A DNA stretch of 64,000 bases from Herbinix sp. (GTDB lineage Bacteria > Bacillota > Clostridia > Lachnospirales > Lachnospiraceae). Shown one piece after another: positions 63,300 through 64,000 of this stretch. The position numbers and the translations under genes were made by a program. The notes beneath the pieces are model-generated. The model was given only the letters and a program-made list of their open reading frames with translations, ran no database searches and had not been told where the DNA came from. Position 1 is the stretch's first letter. Each line of letters starts with the position of its first letter. Where the stretch lies: contig JAQZBN010000014.1 of NCBI GenBank assembly GCA_029238935.1, positions 1 through 64,000 of the forward strand, given 5' to 3'.

Positions 63300-63998
63300 T
63301 CATTTGCGGTTAATAAACTTCATGATTCCGAGATGAATCCCCCAGGCTAATTTATCCTGATAGGAATCATCAACAAGCAGTGCCGCTTCCGAACGATTGG
63401 ATAAATACCCACATTCTACTATGACCAGCGGACATTCCGTCTTCTTTAGCATATAATAACTGGCATTTGACTTTGCCATCCGATGATTTCCATCTTGTAA
63501 GGTATCTTTTAATTGCTGCTGAATTGTTTCAGCTAGAATTTTACCATCATTGGATGCTGAATGGTAAAATACCTGAGCACCCTTAACGTATTCTTCACCA
63601 AAGCTATTCTGATGTATACTGATTGCAAAATCAGCTTTGTTGTTGTGAATTATATTTATTCTCTCATTTAAATCTGCATTCTTCTTATTAGAGTCCGTCT
63701 CAGAATAGAGACCACTGTCATCCGAACGGGTCATAATCACTGTAATACCGTTTTGCTCCAGTAAACTTTTTAATTTAAAAGCGATACTTAAATTAATATC
63801 CTTCTCCAGTGCATCATTAACTCCGACTTTGCCGGGATCTCTTCCACCGTGTCCTGCGTCAATAACTACCGTAATCTGCTCTACTTCCTTACCGGAATGA
63901 AGTAAGTTCTTCATAACCTTAACCGCTTCATCTGAGGTGAGCATATAAGCTAGATAGATTAACACCAAAAACATTACGCTAAAATATTTATTCTTCAT
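63300..63998 (-). CDS. cwlD: Germination-type N-acetylmuramoyl-L-alanine amidase CwlD
   Basis: Zinc amidase (Amidase_3 family, 232 aa) that makes muramic delta-lactam in the spore cortex. After an N-terminal membrane helix come DAGHGGRDPG (first zinc His), MTRSDDSGLY, SIHQNSF (second zinc His) and VECGYLSNR with the catalytic Glu. The lack of a cell-wall-binding domain and the membrane anchor fit CwlD. The ATG is 2 bp from the right edge, so the ribosome binding site is outside the window. Confidence 0.88.
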   Translation of the reverse strand: MKNKYFSVMFLVLIYLAYMLTSDEAVKVMKNLLHSGKEVEQITVVIDAGHGGRDPGKVGVNDALEKDINLSIAFKLKSLLEQNGITVIMTRSDDSGLYSETDSNKKNADLNERINIIHNNKADFAISIHQNSFGEEYVKGAQVFYHSASNDGKILAETIQQQLKDTLQDGNHRMAKSNASYYMLKKTECPLVIVECGYLSNRSEAALLVDDSYQDKLAWGIHLGIMKFINRK

Positions 63999-64000
63999 AA

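Overview
The window is AT-rich chromosomal DNA from an endospore-forming Firmicute, most likely a member of the Lachnospiraceae (clostridial cluster XIVa, Lachnoclostridium phytofermentans-like). The reasons are the sporulation genes (spoIIE, spoVT, yabP, yabQ, cwlD, Csp-like subtilases), strong AGGAGG ribosome binding sites, frequent TTG starts, and Gram-positive-type housekeeping genes (mutS2, yhaM, natAB, deoB). No prophage, insertion sequence, CRISPR array or rRNA operon was seen. The genes read as ordinary vertically inherited backbone with a few accessory patches.

Layout. 1-5.8 kb (minus): the 5' end of a membrane protein, a small unknown gene, rlmD and yhaM, an HtrA-like protein without its catalytic His, and a disrupted or overlapping pair of unknown membrane-protein genes. 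6-9.4 kb: two convergent secreted leucine-rich-repeat surface proteins. 9.6-15.7 kb (plus): mutS2, a response regulator and histidine kinase separated by a 13-bp tandem repeat, and a UDPGP-type nucleotidyltransferase. 15.8-25 kb (mostly minus): trmL, cheX, an aminotransferase/Lrp pair, a HypE-like AIR synthase relative, a VanW-family protein, a 34-residue membrane peptide, nth and a B12-binding radical SAM protein. 25-26.4 kb: a DUF2156 protein convergent with a small membrane protein.

26.8-37.2 kb (minus) is the conserved cell-division and sporulation cluster spoVT-mazG-hup-rqcP-yabP-yabQ-divIC-tRNA-Met-spoIIE-tilS-hpt-ftsH, comparable to the spoVT-to-ftsH region of Bacillus subtilis. It carries several readable control elements: a Spo0A-type spoIIE promoter with the unusual 21-bp spacer, a hairpin that would hide the yabP ribosome binding site on read-through RNA, and a 91-nt structured RNA between spoVT and mazG.

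37.4-44.4 kb (minus) holds four tandem Csp-like subtilases in a B-A-B-A paralogue order, with sigma-E-like promoter sequences, suggesting a spore germination protease array. 44.6-57 kb: a chemoreceptor, a NatAB-type ABC exporter, dtd, a hypoxanthine-type DNA glycosylase, deoB, a PAP2 protein, a glycosyltransferase, an M29 aminopeptidase and a large protein ending in a degenerate C39-like fold. 57-59.6 kb: a coat-like protein made of two different tandem repeats behind a sigma-K-like promoter. 59.7-64 kb: a YwmB-like protein, a DUF402 protein, and the rpiB / low-molecular-weight phosphatase / Sua5 run followed by cwlD.

The best candidates for undescribed biology are the subtilase array, the repeat coat-like protein, the yabP hairpin/promoter switch, the spoVT-mazG structured RNA and the two apparent pseudo-proteases. 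All functional calls come from reading motifs; no database search was run.
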